Assembly (NCBI GenBank): GCA_026931725.1
Contig: JAIXLE010000094.1
Coordinates: forward strand, 1 to 64,000
Reading direction: 5' to 3'
Source of the DNA: Bacteroidales bacterium
GTDB taxonomy: Bacteria > Planctomycetota > Planctomycetia > Gemmatales > Gemmataceae
Length of the DNA: 64,000 nucleotides
Position numbers and translations under genes: made by a program. Positions 33,941 through 43,198 of this stretch are shown here, in pieces. Below the pieces are notes generated by a model. The model did no database searches and was not told where the DNA came from. It saw only the letters and a list, made by a program, of their open reading frames with translations. Positions within the stretch are counted from its first letter, which is position 1, and every line of letters begins with the position of its first letter.

Positions 33941-35236
33941 CTACACCCGTAGTTTCTCCAAATCCTGCCAGAAGCCGGGGTACGTCTTCACGACGCAGCC
34001 GGGGTCATGGATGATGACACCTGGCACCCGTAAACCCACCAGGGCCAGGCTCATCGCCATCCGGTGATCGTTGTAGGTATCGACGGCGCACCCCGTCAGC
34101 GGGCGTGGGATGATGCGGAGGCCATCCGGGTATTCTTCCACTCCCGCTCCGAGTTTGCGCAGTTCCGTGGCGACGGCGGCGATGCGGTCGGTTTCCTTGT
34201 GACGCACATGGGCGATGTTCCGAATCGTCGTGGGACCATCCGCGAACACGGCCACCGCCGCCAGGGTCATGACCGTGTCGCTGATGGCGTTCATGTCCAC
34301 GTCCACACCACGCAGGGTGCCGGTCCCATGCACGGTCAACCCTTCCACTGATTCTTCGACTCGGCAGCCCATCCGCCAGAGGACATCCACGAAGGCGACA
34401 TCACCCTGTAACGATTGCCGCGTGAGTCCTCGCACCTGTACCGCTCCCCGTCCCAGTACCGCCGGGATGGCCCAGAAGTACGACGCGGCTGAGGCATCCG
34501 GTTCGATGTGATAATCGCTGAGATGTCGCAAACCGGGTGCGACATCATACACCTCCGGTGTGACCGTGACGGTCCCGCCCCAGTGCCGGAGCATCTGGAC
34601 GGTCATGTCGATGTACGGTTCGGAGACACGCGGCCCGTCGAGTCGGAGGGACAGTCCCTCGGGCCGAAACGGAGCGATCATCAGCAGGGCGCTCAGGTAT
34701 TGGCTGCTGACTGTGGCACGCACCGTCACCGCGCGTTGGTGCGTGTCTTGGCCTTGGACGCGGACTGGCGGGCAGCCGTTATCGGCTTCACTGCGGGCCA
34801 CGACCCCCATTTGCGTCAGGGCATCGAGGAGATCCTGGATGGGACGTTCCCGCATCCGGGCGATGCCGTCGAGCCGGTAGGGGCCATGTCCCAGAGCCAC
34901 GAGGGCGGTCAGGAACCGCATCGTTGTCCCCGAGTTGGCGACGTTCAAATCGGCCTGGGAAGCGGGGACAAGTTGGGACGTGGGATTGCGGACCTGGGCC
35001 ACGGCGGCGGACCAGTCGATATTGATTTCGTAACCCAACTGACGCAGGGCGTTGATCATCACTTCGGTGTCCTCACTGCGGAGGATGCCGGTGAGGTGGG
35101 TGCCCGTGCCCGCGGCGAGGGCGGCCAGCACGAAGGCCCGGTTCGTGATACTTTTGCTGCCCGGCACGGTCACGGCGGCGGTTGGCGCAGCGGTGAAGGG
35201 GGTGATGGGGTACTGATCCGGGTAGGTCATACTCAC
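33941..35236 (-). CDS. aroA: 3-phosphoshikimate 1-carboxyvinyltransferase (EPSP synthase)
   Basis: This is a 431-residue enzyme of the shikimate pathway that joins phosphoenolpyruvate to shikimate 3-phosphate. All signature segments are present: 'PGSKSITNRAFVLAALA', 'NSGTTMRFLTAL', 'ARMRERPIQDLLDAL', 'SSQYLSALLM', 'KETDRIAAVATELRKLG' and 'NDHRMAMSLALVG'. The start is GTG 35236, which overlaps the truA stop (GTGA) and has GAGG 9 bases upstream; the ATG at 35230 is an alternative. It is the last gene of the long minus-strand run and faces the GT2 gene. Confidence 0.97.
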   Translation of the reverse strand: MSMTYPDQYPITPFTAAPTAAVTVPGSKSITNRAFVLAALAAGTGTHLTGILRSEDTEVMINALRQLGYEINIDWSAAVAQVRNPTSQLVPASQADLNVANSGTTMRFLTALVALGHGPYRLDGIARMRERPIQDLLDALTQMGVVARSEADNGCPPVRVQGQDTHQRAVTVRATVSSQYLSALLMIAPFRPEGLSLRLDGPRVSEPYIDMTVQMLRHWGGTVTVTPEVYDVAPGLRHLSDYHIEPDASAASYFWAIPAVLGRGAVQVRGLTRQSLQGDVAFVDVLWRMGCRVEESVEGLTVHGTGTLRGVDVDMNAISDTVMTLAAVAVFADGPTTIRNIAHVRHKETDRIAAVATELRKLGAGVEEYPDGLRIIPRPLTGCAVDTYNDHRMAMSLALVGLRVPGVIIHDPGCVVKTYPGFWQDLEKLRV

Positions 35237-36018
35237 GCGAAAAATCCTCGGGCATCGTCCGGGGGAAGACGCAGTTCCTCCGGGTAGGTGACTCGCAGCA
35301 AAAACAAGCCCTGCGCGGGTGCGGTCGGCCCCGCCAGTCGGCGATCCATTGCGGTTAAAATGTCGGCCACCTGGGTTTCCGGCCAGTAGCCACGGCCAAC
35401 CTGCATCAGTGTTCCCGCGATGGCTCGTACCATGTTGTAGAGAAATCCATCCGCTTCCACGTCGATCCAGAGCAGTTCTCCAACTCGGCTAATTGCGATG
35501 CGACTAATCGTGCGAATACTGGTAAGCCGATTCGGCCAGTTGCTCTCGAAGCAGCGGAAATCGTGTCGACCAATGAGACACCGGCTGGCGCGGATCATCG
35601 CGGCTTCGTTCAGCGGATGGCGACTGTGACAGGCGACTCGGCGTTGAAAGGGGTCTTGCATGCGGCCATCGTAAATGACGTAGCGGTAGGTTTTCCGCAG
35701 AGCATCTTTGTTCGCGCAGAACGATTCCGGCACTTCGTCGCAGGTACGAATGCAGACATCTTCGGGGAGCTTGGCGTTGACCGCCTTGACGAGCGTTCCG
35801 CAGTGCAACCGGGTATGCGTGTAGAAGTTGGCCACTTGGCCGATGGCGTGGACACCCGCATCGGTACGGCCACTGGCATTCGCGCGAATCCGTTCATCCT
35901 GCGTGACAGACGCGATGGCGTGTTCGACCGTTTCCTGCACCGTGCGATACCCCGGTTGCGTCTGCCAACCCGCGAAATCGGTTCCATCGTAGCGAATGAC
36001 CACACGAAGATTACGCAT
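35233..36018 (-). CDS. truA: tRNA pseudouridine(38-40) synthase
   Basis: This 261-residue enzyme modifies U38-40 in tRNA anticodon arms. It begins 'MRNLRVVIRYDGTDFAGWQ', has the catalytic Asp in 'GRTDAGVHA' (about residue 50), and the family strings 'AVNAKLPEDVCI', 'GRHDFRCFES' and 'DGFLYNMVRAIAGTL'. The start is ATG 36018; the upstream open frame crosses the inverted-repeat element and is low-complexity. The start codon lies inside the left arm of that element, so its translation may depend on RNA structure. Translation of aroA is coupled. Confidence 0.96.
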   Translation of the reverse strand: MRNLRVVIRYDGTDFAGWQTQPGYRTVQETVEHAIASVTQDERIRANASGRTDAGVHAIGQVANFYTHTRLHCGTLVKAVNAKLPEDVCIRTCDEVPESFCANKDALRKTYRYVIYDGRMQDPFQRRVACHSRHPLNEAAMIRASRCLIGRHDFRCFESNWPNRLTSIRTISRIAISRVGELLWIDVEADGFLYNMVRAIAGTLMQVGRGYWPETQVADILTAMDRRLAGPTAPAQGLFLLRVTYPEELRLPPDDARGFFA

Positions 36019-36157
36019 GAAATAACGAAAAACGAAAAAGGAAAAAGAAAGACAACAACAAGACTGAACCGAGGATGATCGTCCCCGGTTGTGTTCTCCC
36101 CATTTTCGTTCCTCTTCTTCCTCTGGCTTCCTCCGTCTTTCCTTTTTCGTTATTTCA
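36018..36157. repeat. 140-bp element with 15-bp terminal inverted repeats
   Basis: TGAAATAACGAAAAA at 36018-36032 is exactly reverse-complemented at 36143-36157; a looser match of purine-rich sequence continues inward on both sides. REP-like palindrome copy 2 (36067-36090) sits in the middle. The left arm includes the truA start codon and the right arm the asd stop codon. It looks like a miniature inverted-repeat element or a long RNA hairpin between the two genes. Confidence 0.75.
36067..36090. repeat. REP-like palindrome, copy 2
   Basis: This is an imperfect 24-bp palindrome: the right half GATCGTCCCCGGTT is identical to copy 1 while the left half carries substitutions. It continues as TGTGTTCT on the plus strand, the shared tail of the family. 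Confidence 0.8.
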
Positions 36158-37166
36158 CGATTCCTCGGCGGATCAGTTCCTCCGCGCACTGCACGGCGTT
36201 GGTGGCGGCTCCTTTGCGGAGGTTATCCGCGACAACCCAGAGGTTTAAGGCATGGGCGCAACCCGGATCGCGGCGGACTCGGCCAACAAAGGTGTGATCG
36301 TGCCCTTCGGCCTGGATCGGCTGGGGGAACTCGCCGCGTGTCTCGTCCATCAGCACGACACCGGGCGCTTGAGCCAGGGCGGCACGGGCTTCTTCCACGG
36401 ACACGGGCCGCTCGAATTCGACATTCACGGACTCACAGTGGGCCACCCGCACCGGCACCCGCACGCAAGTCGGCGAAACGGCCAGATCAGGCAAACCCAG
36501 AATCTTCCGGGTTTCGTTGACGACTTTGTTTTCTTCCTCGGTGTAGCCGTTCGGGTCCAGCGTCCAGTCTAGTGTGATGATGTTCCCGGCCAGTTGCGCC
36601 CGGTGCGCGGTTGGCGCGGGGACCGGGCCACCCACGGCGAAGGCCTTCAACTGCGTGTCAAAATCAGCCAACCCCTTCGCTCCCTTGCCGGAAGACGATT
36701 GATAGGTACTGACAATCACCCGTTTCACCCGGCCCAGATCGTGCAGCGGTTTCAGTGCAACCGTCAGCGGAATGGCCACACAATTCGGGTTGGCGACGAT
36801 CCCCTTCTTGGCGTGGTGCAGTTCTGCGCCGTTGACTTCCGGGACCACCAGCGGACAATCCGGGTCCATCCGCCAAGCGGAAGAGTTATCGACGACGATA
36901 GCCCCAGCCTTGGCCGCGATGGGGGCGTATTCCTTGCTCACCGAAGATGGGGTGCTGGACAGGACAATCTTCACCCCGGCGAAGGCTTCCGCACGGATCG
37001 GCTCGACAGGATGCTCTTGACCGAGGAACGTCACCGTTTTGCCCGCGGATTTCTCGGAGGCGAGGAACTTGATGGTACGTGGCCGAAACCCCCGTTCCGC
37101 CAGCACTTGCCGAATCAGTTCACCCACCGCACCAGTCGCGCCGACCACCGCCAGGCTCACGTCCAC
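36150..37166 (-). CDS. asd: Aspartate-semialdehyde dehydrogenase
   Basis: This 338-residue NADPH enzyme makes aspartate semialdehyde for lysine, threonine, methionine and diaminopimelate synthesis. The cofactor loop 'VVGATGAVGELI' is at residues 7-18, the catalytic Cys is C129 in 'ANPNCVAIPL', and 'QSSSGKGAKG', 'RVPVRVAHCESV' and 'GRVRRDPG' follow in order. The start is the GTG at 37166. Its stop lies in the right arm of the 36018-36157 repeat element. Confidence 0.97.
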   Translation of the reverse strand: MDVSLAVVGATGAVGELIRQVLAERGFRPRTIKFLASEKSAGKTVTFLGQEHPVEPIRAEAFAGVKIVLSSTPSSVSKEYAPIAAKAGAIVVDNSSAWRMDPDCPLVVPEVNGAELHHAKKGIVANPNCVAIPLTVALKPLHDLGRVKRVIVSTYQSSSGKGAKGLADFDTQLKAFAVGGPVPAPTAHRAQLAGNIITLDWTLDPNGYTEEENKVVNETRKILGLPDLAVSPTCVRVPVRVAHCESVNVEFERPVSVEEARAALAQAPGVVLMDETRGEFPQPIQAEGHDHTFVGRVRRDPGCAHALNLWVVADNLRKGAATNAVQCAEELIRRGIVK

Positions 37167-37336
37167 GGAATCACCCTGAAGCAGAGAAGGTTACACGGAA
37201 TCACACACTCTAGTATTAAAACGGTTCGCCAGGATCTGCCAAGATGGGAAGTCCGACCACGGAAAAGTTGAATCCGTCAAATGCGGGAATATCCGGTGCG
37301 GAGATCACTTGCCGAATGTCGGTATTCTGCTCCACA

Positions 37337-38053
37337 TCATGCCCTGTGGAAATCGTGGTAATCGAAGAGCGCGGCGGCGGCGAGAGCGGCGGTTTCGATG
37401 CGCAGAATGCGGGAACCCAACGATAACGGTGCCCATCCCACCCCGCGGGCGGCGGCGACTTCCTCATCCGCGAACCCGCCTTCCGGCCCAATGGCGATAC
37501 AGGCTCCCGCAACTGGGGGGAACGGAACGGCTGCCGGGGTCGCCACTCCAGGATGGAGAAGGAACCGCGCATGCGGCAAATCGGTTGCCGCCAAAAAATC
37601 CGGCCAGCGGCACGGCGGTTCGATGACCATGAGCGTGTTGCGGCCGCATTGCTTGCTGGCTTCGATGACTTGCCGGGTGAATTTTTCCATCTTGGTTCCA
37701 CGCGGCAGCACCACGGATCGCGCCGTGATGAGCGGAATGAATCGGCTCACCCCCAATTCCGTGAGCTTTTCCAACAGGAAATCGGCTCGATCCCCTTTGG
37801 GTAACGCCGAGGCGATGATGAGGGGATTGCGAGTTTCCCGATCCCGTTTCTCCACCGTCAGAATCATCACGCTGACGGCTTTTTTCCCCGTTGCGAGAAC
37901 CTCGGCGAGATATTCCTGTCCATCGCCATTGAACAGCGTGACCCGCTCGCCCACGGCGATTCGCCGTACCGTGGCGAGATGGTGGGCCTCAGGCCCATCG
38001 AGGACGAACTCACCGGGCGCGAGCGGTTGCGGTGTGTAGAAGCGATCGGACAT
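37337..38053 (-). CDS. rsmE: 16S rRNA (uracil1498-N3)-methyltransferase
   Basis: This 238-residue SPOUT methyltransferase has a PUA-like N domain ('RFYTPQPLAPGEFVLDGPEAHHL') and the C-terminal knot: 'IGPEGGFADEEV', then 'LSLGSRILRIETAALAA'. The usual 'KQCGRNT' linker residues are there ('EASKQCGRNTLMVI'). The ATG at 38053 matches the family start and lies 10 bases after the small upstream gene. It methylates one uridine of the ribosomal decoding region. Confidence 0.95.
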   Translation of the reverse strand: MSDRFYTPQPLAPGEFVLDGPEAHHLATVRRIAVGERVTLFNGDGQEYLAEVLATGKKAVSVMILTVEKRDRETRNPLIIASALPKGDRADFLLEKLTELGVSRFIPLITARSVVLPRGTKMEKFTRQVIEASKQCGRNTLMVIEPPCRWPDFLAATDLPHARFLLHPGVATPAAVPFPPVAGACIAIGPEGGFADEEVAAARGVGWAPLSLGSRILRIETAALAAAALFDYHDFHRA

Positions 38054-38063
38054 CGTCACCTGC

Positions 38064-38270
38064 TCACGCGGCGGCTGCGAAAGTACCACCGCGACCGCCG
38101 ACCTGTTTCCATTCCCCGTTCTGCCAAGCGAGGACCACTTCCTGCGAGCCTTTGAAGGCCACGCAGTAGTGCCCACATATCATGTTGACGGACCACCCCG
38201 AATGACGCAACAACTCAAAATTCGGTGTGTCGGCGTGCTGCGAGGACGCGGACTGGGTGCGATATCGCAT
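38064..38270 (-). CDS. Small hypothetical protein
   Basis: This 68-residue protein was not recognised. It contains 'NFELLRHSGWSVNMICGHYCVAFKG', which may be a small beta-fold ('VVLAWQNGEWKQVGG'), and two Cys with a His between them (C-G-H-Y-C). The ATG at 38270 follows a GAGGGGG ribosome site by 10 bases; a longer frame to 38429 uses TTG. It ends 10 bases before rsmE, suggesting a joint transcript. Confidence 0.55.
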   Translation of the reverse strand: MRYRTQSASSQHADTPNFELLRHSGWSVNMICGHYCVAFKGSQEVVLAWQNGEWKQVGGRGGTFAAAA

Positions 38271-38438
38271 CTGATGATCCCCCTCAAAGAAATCAGGGCA
38301 AACCGGGTCGCCCACGCGGGATTGATCCTGACTCCGCTCATATCGACCATGTCTCGTCGTTCGTGAAGTCCGAACCCAACCCGAATCGGAGAGAATGCTC
38401 ATCGGGGGCCATGTATGCCGATTGGGCAAAAAGAACGA

Positions 38439-39425
38439 TCAGGCATCCCCGTAGCCGTTCGGGTGCGATTGATGCCAGTTCCAAGCGGTTTCGAGGATCG
38501 GCCGCAGTTCGGTGTAGCGCGGGGACCAGCCGAGTTCCTGGCGAATTTTGCGGGAATCGGCGATCAACTCGGCAGGGTCGCCCGCTCGGCGGGGGCCGTA
38601 CTGCACGGTGATCGTCTGGCCGGTGACTTCCTCCGCGGTGCGAATCACCGTGTTGACACTGTAACCCGTCCCGATGCCGACGTTGAAAGCCTGCAACTCA
38701 CCCGGTTTGACATGGTCGAGTGCCAAGATGTGCGCAGCGGCCAGATCGTCAACATGAATGTAGTCACGGATGCAGGTGCCATCCGGGGTGGGGTAATCCG
38801 TGCCGAAGACTTCAATCGCGGGGCGTTGGCCGAGTGCGACTTGCAACACGAGCGGGATCAGGTGGGTTTCCGGGTCGTGGTCCTCACCGATGCTCCCATC
38901 CGCAGCGGCACCGGAAGCGTTGAAGTAACGCAGCGCGATGGAGCCGATGCCGTAGGCCCGCGAGTAATCCGCGAGCGCCTTCTCGAAACAGAGTTTCGTC
39001 TGACCATACGGATTGATGGGGGATTGCGTTTCGGATTCCGAGATCGGGACTTGTGTCGGCGTGCCGTAGGTGGCGCAAGTGCTGGAGAAGACGAACCGCG
39101 TAATGTTGTGACGGCGGACGCGATCCAGCAGACCGAGACTGTTGATGAGGTTGTTCCGGTAGTATTTCGCCGGGTGGGTGACGGATTCGCCGACATAGGC
39201 GTTGGCCGCGAAGTGGATCACCGCTTCGATCCGTTCCGCGAGTAACACGTGATCCAGATGGTCGATGTCCGCCAGGTCGCCGACGATGAGTTTTCCTGCC
39301 GTCACGGCTTGGCGGTGGCCTTCGCTGAGGTTGTCGTACACGGTCACAGTGTGGCCACGGTTCCCGAGCAACTTGACCGTATGGCTACCAATGTATCCGG
39401 CTCCGCCAGTGACCAGAATGCGCAT
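38439..39425 (-). CDS. galE: UDP-glucose 4-epimerase
   Basis: This 328-residue extended SDR interconverts UDP-glucose and UDP-galactose. The NAD motif 'TGGAGYIGSH' is at residues 6-15. The catalytic Ser/Thr region is 'FSSTCATYG' and the Tyr-Lys pair is in 'NPYGQTKLCFEKAL'. The family strings 'RYFNASGA', 'RDYIHVDDLAAAHILAL' and 'FNVGIGTGYSV' are also present. Length is normal. The ATG at 39425 is the only sensible start. Confidence 0.96.
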   Translation of the reverse strand: MRILVTGGAGYIGSHTVKLLGNRGHTVTVYDNLSEGHRQAVTAGKLIVGDLADIDHLDHVLLAERIEAVIHFAANAYVGESVTHPAKYYRNNLINSLGLLDRVRRHNITRFVFSSTCATYGTPTQVPISESETQSPINPYGQTKLCFEKALADYSRAYGIGSIALRYFNASGAAADGSIGEDHDPETHLIPLVLQVALGQRPAIEVFGTDYPTPDGTCIRDYIHVDDLAAAHILALDHVKPGELQAFNVGIGTGYSVNTVIRTAEEVTGQTITVQYGPRRAGDPAELIADSRKIRQELGWSPRYTELRPILETAWNWHQSHPNGYGDA

Positions 39426-39535
39426 CGCGTCCCACGGGGTCTGAGGGAAGTTCGGTTATGAGAAAGGTGTCATAACGTATTCCACCCGGCTTCGCAATCG
39501 CACCCGGACGAGGGCGAGGAGGCGAAAACCGGCTA

Positions 39536-40510
39536 TCATTCCGCATCGCAGACGATCAGGCCGCCATCCCCGGCAACGGCGAGTAGTGCGCCATCGGGGG
39601 AGAACTCTAAAGCATGAATGCTGCCGAGTCCCCAATCGTAGCGGGCCAGGATTTCGCCCGTGTCCGGCGACCAGACCCGCACGCTTTGATCGAGACTGGC
39701 GGAAGCAACCGCCGCACCGTCGGGCCGGAACGCCAATGCCGTGATGGTGTCATCGTGCCCGGCGTATTCGTGAATCTCCGCGCCATCGGGTTCCCAGACG
39801 GTGACTCGGTTCTGGAAACTGCCCGCTAACCGCGTGCCCTCGTGGTTCAATGCCAACGCGGTGACGGATTGCTGGGCGGCATACGCGGGCGGCACCTGGG
39901 CGGCATCCCATCGTCCCATGCGGACATACTGCTTGCTGGCCACCGCGGCAATCTCGCCGTAACCCGAAAGAGCGATCGCGCACACCTGGGAGCGATTATC
40001 GAGCCAGGATTTTGTTGTGGTGGAGGCGATCCGTGAGGAGGCTTCGGGGGAAAGGGTGATCGGCAAACAGGAAATACTTCCGCCAGTTGAGAAAGCCTGG
40101 GCCGTGTTGGTCGTCAGCAAAAGTGTGTTGCCCGGCGGGATGTAGCGCACATAGGTCAGATTGTCGCGGATGTTCAACCAGCTGAATTCCAGATCATCCG
40201 TGCCCAGCACCATTTCCCAGATCCGTTCTCGGAGGGATTCGTGATCCACGGATTGCGTGGGTTCCGTCAGGTTCCAGAAATGGATGTTGTTATAAGGGCT
40301 GCCATAGCCGGATACCAACTCCTCCCCGTTCGGGTGGTAGGCCACGGAAAAGACGCGATGGTCCGTCCGTGGGAACGTCTGCAAGCACTGGGTGGTCATC
40401 ACATCCCAGATGCGGGTGGTCCCATCATCGCCACCGGAAGCGACATGACAACCATTCGGCGCGAAAGCCACACAGCGGACCGTTCCTTTGTGTCCGAGTA
40501 ACTGCAACAC
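39536..40510 (-). CDS. WD40-repeat protein, cytoplasmic
   Basis: This 324-residue beta-propeller lacks a signal peptide. Clear repeats are 'GHKGTVRCVAFAPNGCHVASGG...TRIWD', 'HRVFSVAYHPNGEELVSG', 'ALNHEGTRLAGSFQNRVTVWE', 'GHDDTITALAFRPDGAAVASAS...VRVWS' and 'HALEFSPDGALLAVAGDGG'. The start is GTG 40510, only 3 bases after the mutS stop, so it is translated from the same mRNA. A link to mismatch repair is not known; position alone suggests co-expression. Confidence 0.85.
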   Translation of the reverse strand: MLQLLGHKGTVRCVAFAPNGCHVASGGDDGTTRIWDVMTTQCLQTFPRTDHRVFSVAYHPNGEELVSGYGSPYNNIHFWNLTEPTQSVDHESLRERIWEMVLGTDDLEFSWLNIRDNLTYVRYIPPGNTLLLTTNTAQAFSTGGSISCLPITLSPEASSRIASTTTKSWLDNRSQVCAIALSGYGEIAAVASKQYVRMGRWDAAQVPPAYAAQQSVTALALNHEGTRLAGSFQNRVTVWEPDGAEIHEYAGHDDTITALAFRPDGAAVASASLDQSVRVWSPDTGEILARYDWGLGSIHALEFSPDGALLAVAGDGGLIVCDAE

Positions 40511-40513
40511 GGT

Positions 40514-43048
40514 TCACTCTCCATCCCCAAACAGTGATGGTCCGGTCGAGCGGTTGCGGGGGCGTCGCCGGGGCCGCTCGGGCGGGTCGACGAGGATGGG
40601 TTTCGGCGCGGGATCGTCGCTGGGGGGCTCGGCATCGTCCTTTTTTGGTCCTTCCAGTGCGGCGAGGACATCCTCGGCCCGATCCAATACCGCCGCGGGC
40701 ACCCCGGCCAACCGCGCGACATGAATACCGTAGCTCTTACCGGCGTTTCCGGGTACGATCTTGTGCAGGAAAATGATCTCTTTGGCCAGTTCTTTCACCT
40801 GCACGGTAAAATTCCGCAACCGGGGCAGTGTCCCGGCGAGCTGAGCCAGTTCATGATAATGCGTGGCGAACAGGGAGCGACAGCCCAGCGTATCATGCAG
40901 ATACTCCGTGATCGCCCAGGCGAGGCTCAGGCCGTCGTAGGTGCTGGTGCCCCGGCCAATCTCGTCCAGAATCACGAGGCTCCGGGCCGTGGCGTTGTTC
41001 AGGATGTTCGCCGCCTCGGTCATTTCCACCATGAACGTGCTTTGTCCCCGGCTCAGTTCATCGCTGGCTCCGACACGGGTGAAGATGCGATCCGTGATGC
41101 CCACGGTGGCGGAACGAGCCGGCACGAAACTGCCGATGTGCGCCAACAGCGTCACCAGGGCGACTTGTCGGATGAACGTCGATTTCCCGCTCATGTTCGG
41201 CCCGGTCAGCAGCCAGAAGTTACCAGGGCCGGGGCTGAGGTGGACATCGTTGGGAACAAAAGTGCCCGGCGGCAACGTCTGATCCAGAACCGGGTGCCGA
41301 CCATCGACGATGGCCAAGGTAGGATCATCCGTGATCCGGGGGCGCGTGTAATTGCGGCTCGCGGCGAGTTCGGCCAACCCCGCGAGGAAGTCCATCGTGG
41401 CCAGCACATCCGCGGTTTGCAGCAGTTGGTGGGTCTGCGCGGCGGTCGCATCCCGGACTTGTAGGAAAAGATCGAACTCTAATGCCAGCGATCGTTCCTG
41501 AGCGGTGACGACTTTTTCTTCATACTCCTTCAAAGCCGGAGTGCTGTACCGCTTGCAGTTCTTGAGCGTGCGTTCGTGAATGTATTCGGGCGGCACCCGG
41601 TTTTCGTTGGCGTTGGTAATCTCGATGAAGTACCCCATCACGTCGACGTAACCGACTTTCAGGCTGCTGATGCCCGTGCGGGCGATTTCGTCGGCCTGAT
41701 ACCGGGCGATCCAGTCCTTGCCGTCGCGGGTGAGGCGACGGAGTTCATCCAGACCGTGATGGAAACCTTCACGGATGATGCCGCCTTCCTTCGGCGAATA
41801 GGGCGGATCGTCGGTGAGGGCTTGGTCGAGATACTCCCGCAGATCCGGGCAGAGGGCGAGCGTCGCTTCCTGTTCTTGCAGTAGGCGGGACTTCCGGCCG
41901 GTGAGTTTGGCCTTGATCTTCGGCAACAGTCGCAAGGTCCGTAGCACGGCGGCGAGATCCTTGGGGTTCGCCCGTGCCGTGCTGACTCGGCTCGTCAAAC
42001 GCTGGAGGTCGCCGACCTGGGCGAGTTGTTCCCGCAGTTGACCGCGTAAGGCGTGATCGGTCAGCAACTCTTGCACGGCATCCAGGCGATTCTCGATGGC
42101 GGATCGGTCGATGAGTGGCGCGAGCAACGCATCGTGCAGGAATCGCGCGCCCATCGGCGTGACCGTGCGATCGAGTGCGGATAAGACCGAACCTTCCCGG
42201 AGGTTGTCCCGCAAGGAGCGGGTCAGTTCGAGGCTACGCCGGGTGACTTCGTCCAGAACGAGGATGCTGCCGTTGCGATGCGAACGCAGCGTGCGAATGT
42301 GCGTCAAACTGGCCCGGAGTGTCTCGTGGAGATAGATCAGCACCGCCCCGGCAGCGATCAGGGCCGGTTGGCCATCTTCAAATCCGAAGCCCGCCATCGT
42401 GGCCACACCGAACTGTTTGTGAACAGCGGCGAGGGCCGTGGATGGGTCGAATGTCCACGCGGGACGGCGTGTGATCGTAGCCGGAACCGCGGGGCCGAAC
42501 AGGGGAAGCAACGTCTCGGCCTGATCTTCGGGGAGCAGGCACTCGACGACGGTGAGCCGGGCGAGTTCATCCGGGAGCTTGGCTTCCAGCAGATCCGCCG
42601 CCGCGAAACTCCCGGTGGAGGGGTCCACCCAGGCCAGACCGAGTAACCCCGCGCGACCCCGTGCGATGGCACAGAGGTAGTTCGGCCGCCGGGCATCCAG
42701 GAGTTCATCTTCCGTCACGGTGCCCGGCGTGACGACGCGGTTGACTTCTCGACGAATGATCTTTTTGCCGCCGCCCGCTTCTTCCATCTGCTCGCAAACG
42801 GCGACGCGGTGCCCGGATTTCAGCAGGATGTTGAGATAATGTTCGAGCTTGTGTTGGGGAAACCCGGCCATCGGGATTTCTTTATCCCGGCGGGTCAGGG
42901 TCAACCCGAGGAGACGGTGGCCCAGTTCCGCATCGTTCTCGAAGAACTCGTAAAAGTCACCATTGCGGAACAGAATCAACATGCCGGGATGCGCGGCTTG
43001 CGCGGCCCGGTACTGCTGCATCATCGGGGTGAGGGGCGCGGTCGACAT
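40514..43048 (-). CDS. mutS: DNA mismatch repair protein MutS
   Basis: This is an 844-residue MutS1. The mismatch-reading Phe-x-Glu is F32-Y-E34 in 'RNGDFYEFFENDA', where most family members read MGDFYE. The ATPase has Walker A 'TGPNMSGKSTFIRQ', 'DELSRGQSTFMVEM', Walker B 'LVILDEIGRGTST' and 'FATHYHELAQLA'. The C-terminal tail is proline/arginine rich and ends 'SLFGDGE'. ATG 43048 is preferred to the TTG at 43051, with GAGGAG just upstream. It works with MutL, which is not in this window. Confidence 0.97.
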   Translation of the reverse strand: MSTAPLTPMMQQYRAAQAAHPGMLILFRNGDFYEFFENDAELGHRLLGLTLTRRDKEIPMAGFPQHKLEHYLNILLKSGHRVAVCEQMEEAGGGKKIIRREVNRVVTPGTVTEDELLDARRPNYLCAIARGRAGLLGLAWVDPSTGSFAAADLLEAKLPDELARLTVVECLLPEDQAETLLPLFGPAVPATITRRPAWTFDPSTALAAVHKQFGVATMAGFGFEDGQPALIAAGAVLIYLHETLRASLTHIRTLRSHRNGSILVLDEVTRRSLELTRSLRDNLREGSVLSALDRTVTPMGARFLHDALLAPLIDRSAIENRLDAVQELLTDHALRGQLREQLAQVGDLQRLTSRVSTARANPKDLAAVLRTLRLLPKIKAKLTGRKSRLLQEQEATLALCPDLREYLDQALTDDPPYSPKEGGIIREGFHHGLDELRRLTRDGKDWIARYQADEIARTGISSLKVGYVDVMGYFIEITNANENRVPPEYIHERTLKNCKRYSTPALKEYEEKVVTAQERSLALEFDLFLQVRDATAAQTHQLLQTADVLATMDFLAGLAELAASRNYTRPRITDDPTLAIVDGRHPVLDQTLPPGTFVPNDVHLSPGPGNFWLLTGPNMSGKSTFIRQVALVTLLAHIGSFVPARSATVGITDRIFTRVGASDELSRGQSTFMVEMTEAANILNNATARSLVILDEIGRGTSTYDGLSLAWAITEYLHDTLGCRSLFATHYHELAQLAGTLPRLRNFTVQVKELAKEIIFLHKIVPGNAGKSYGIHVARLAGVPAAVLDRAEDVLAALEGPKKDDAEPPSDDPAPKPILVDPPERPRRRPRNRSTGPSLFGDGE

Positions 43049-43126
43049 CAACTCCTCGGGTGGGAAATTTGTCGTGTCCAGCCAAACCAGCCGCCAGGAT
43101 CAAGAGAATCAACAGATGGGGGAACG

Positions 43127-43152
43127 CAGAAAGCCCGCAGTGACGGCGGGCC
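43127..43152 (-). terminator. Intrinsic terminator upstream of mutS
   Basis: Read on the minus strand, GCCCGC-CGTCACT-GCGGGC is followed by TTTCT. It lies 48 bases after the stop of the RsbW-like gene and should end that transcript before mutS. Confidence 0.75.
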
Positions 43153-43198
43153 TTCTATCGACAATGCCGCGATTGCCCCGCGAGGGCTTCTGCGGGAT

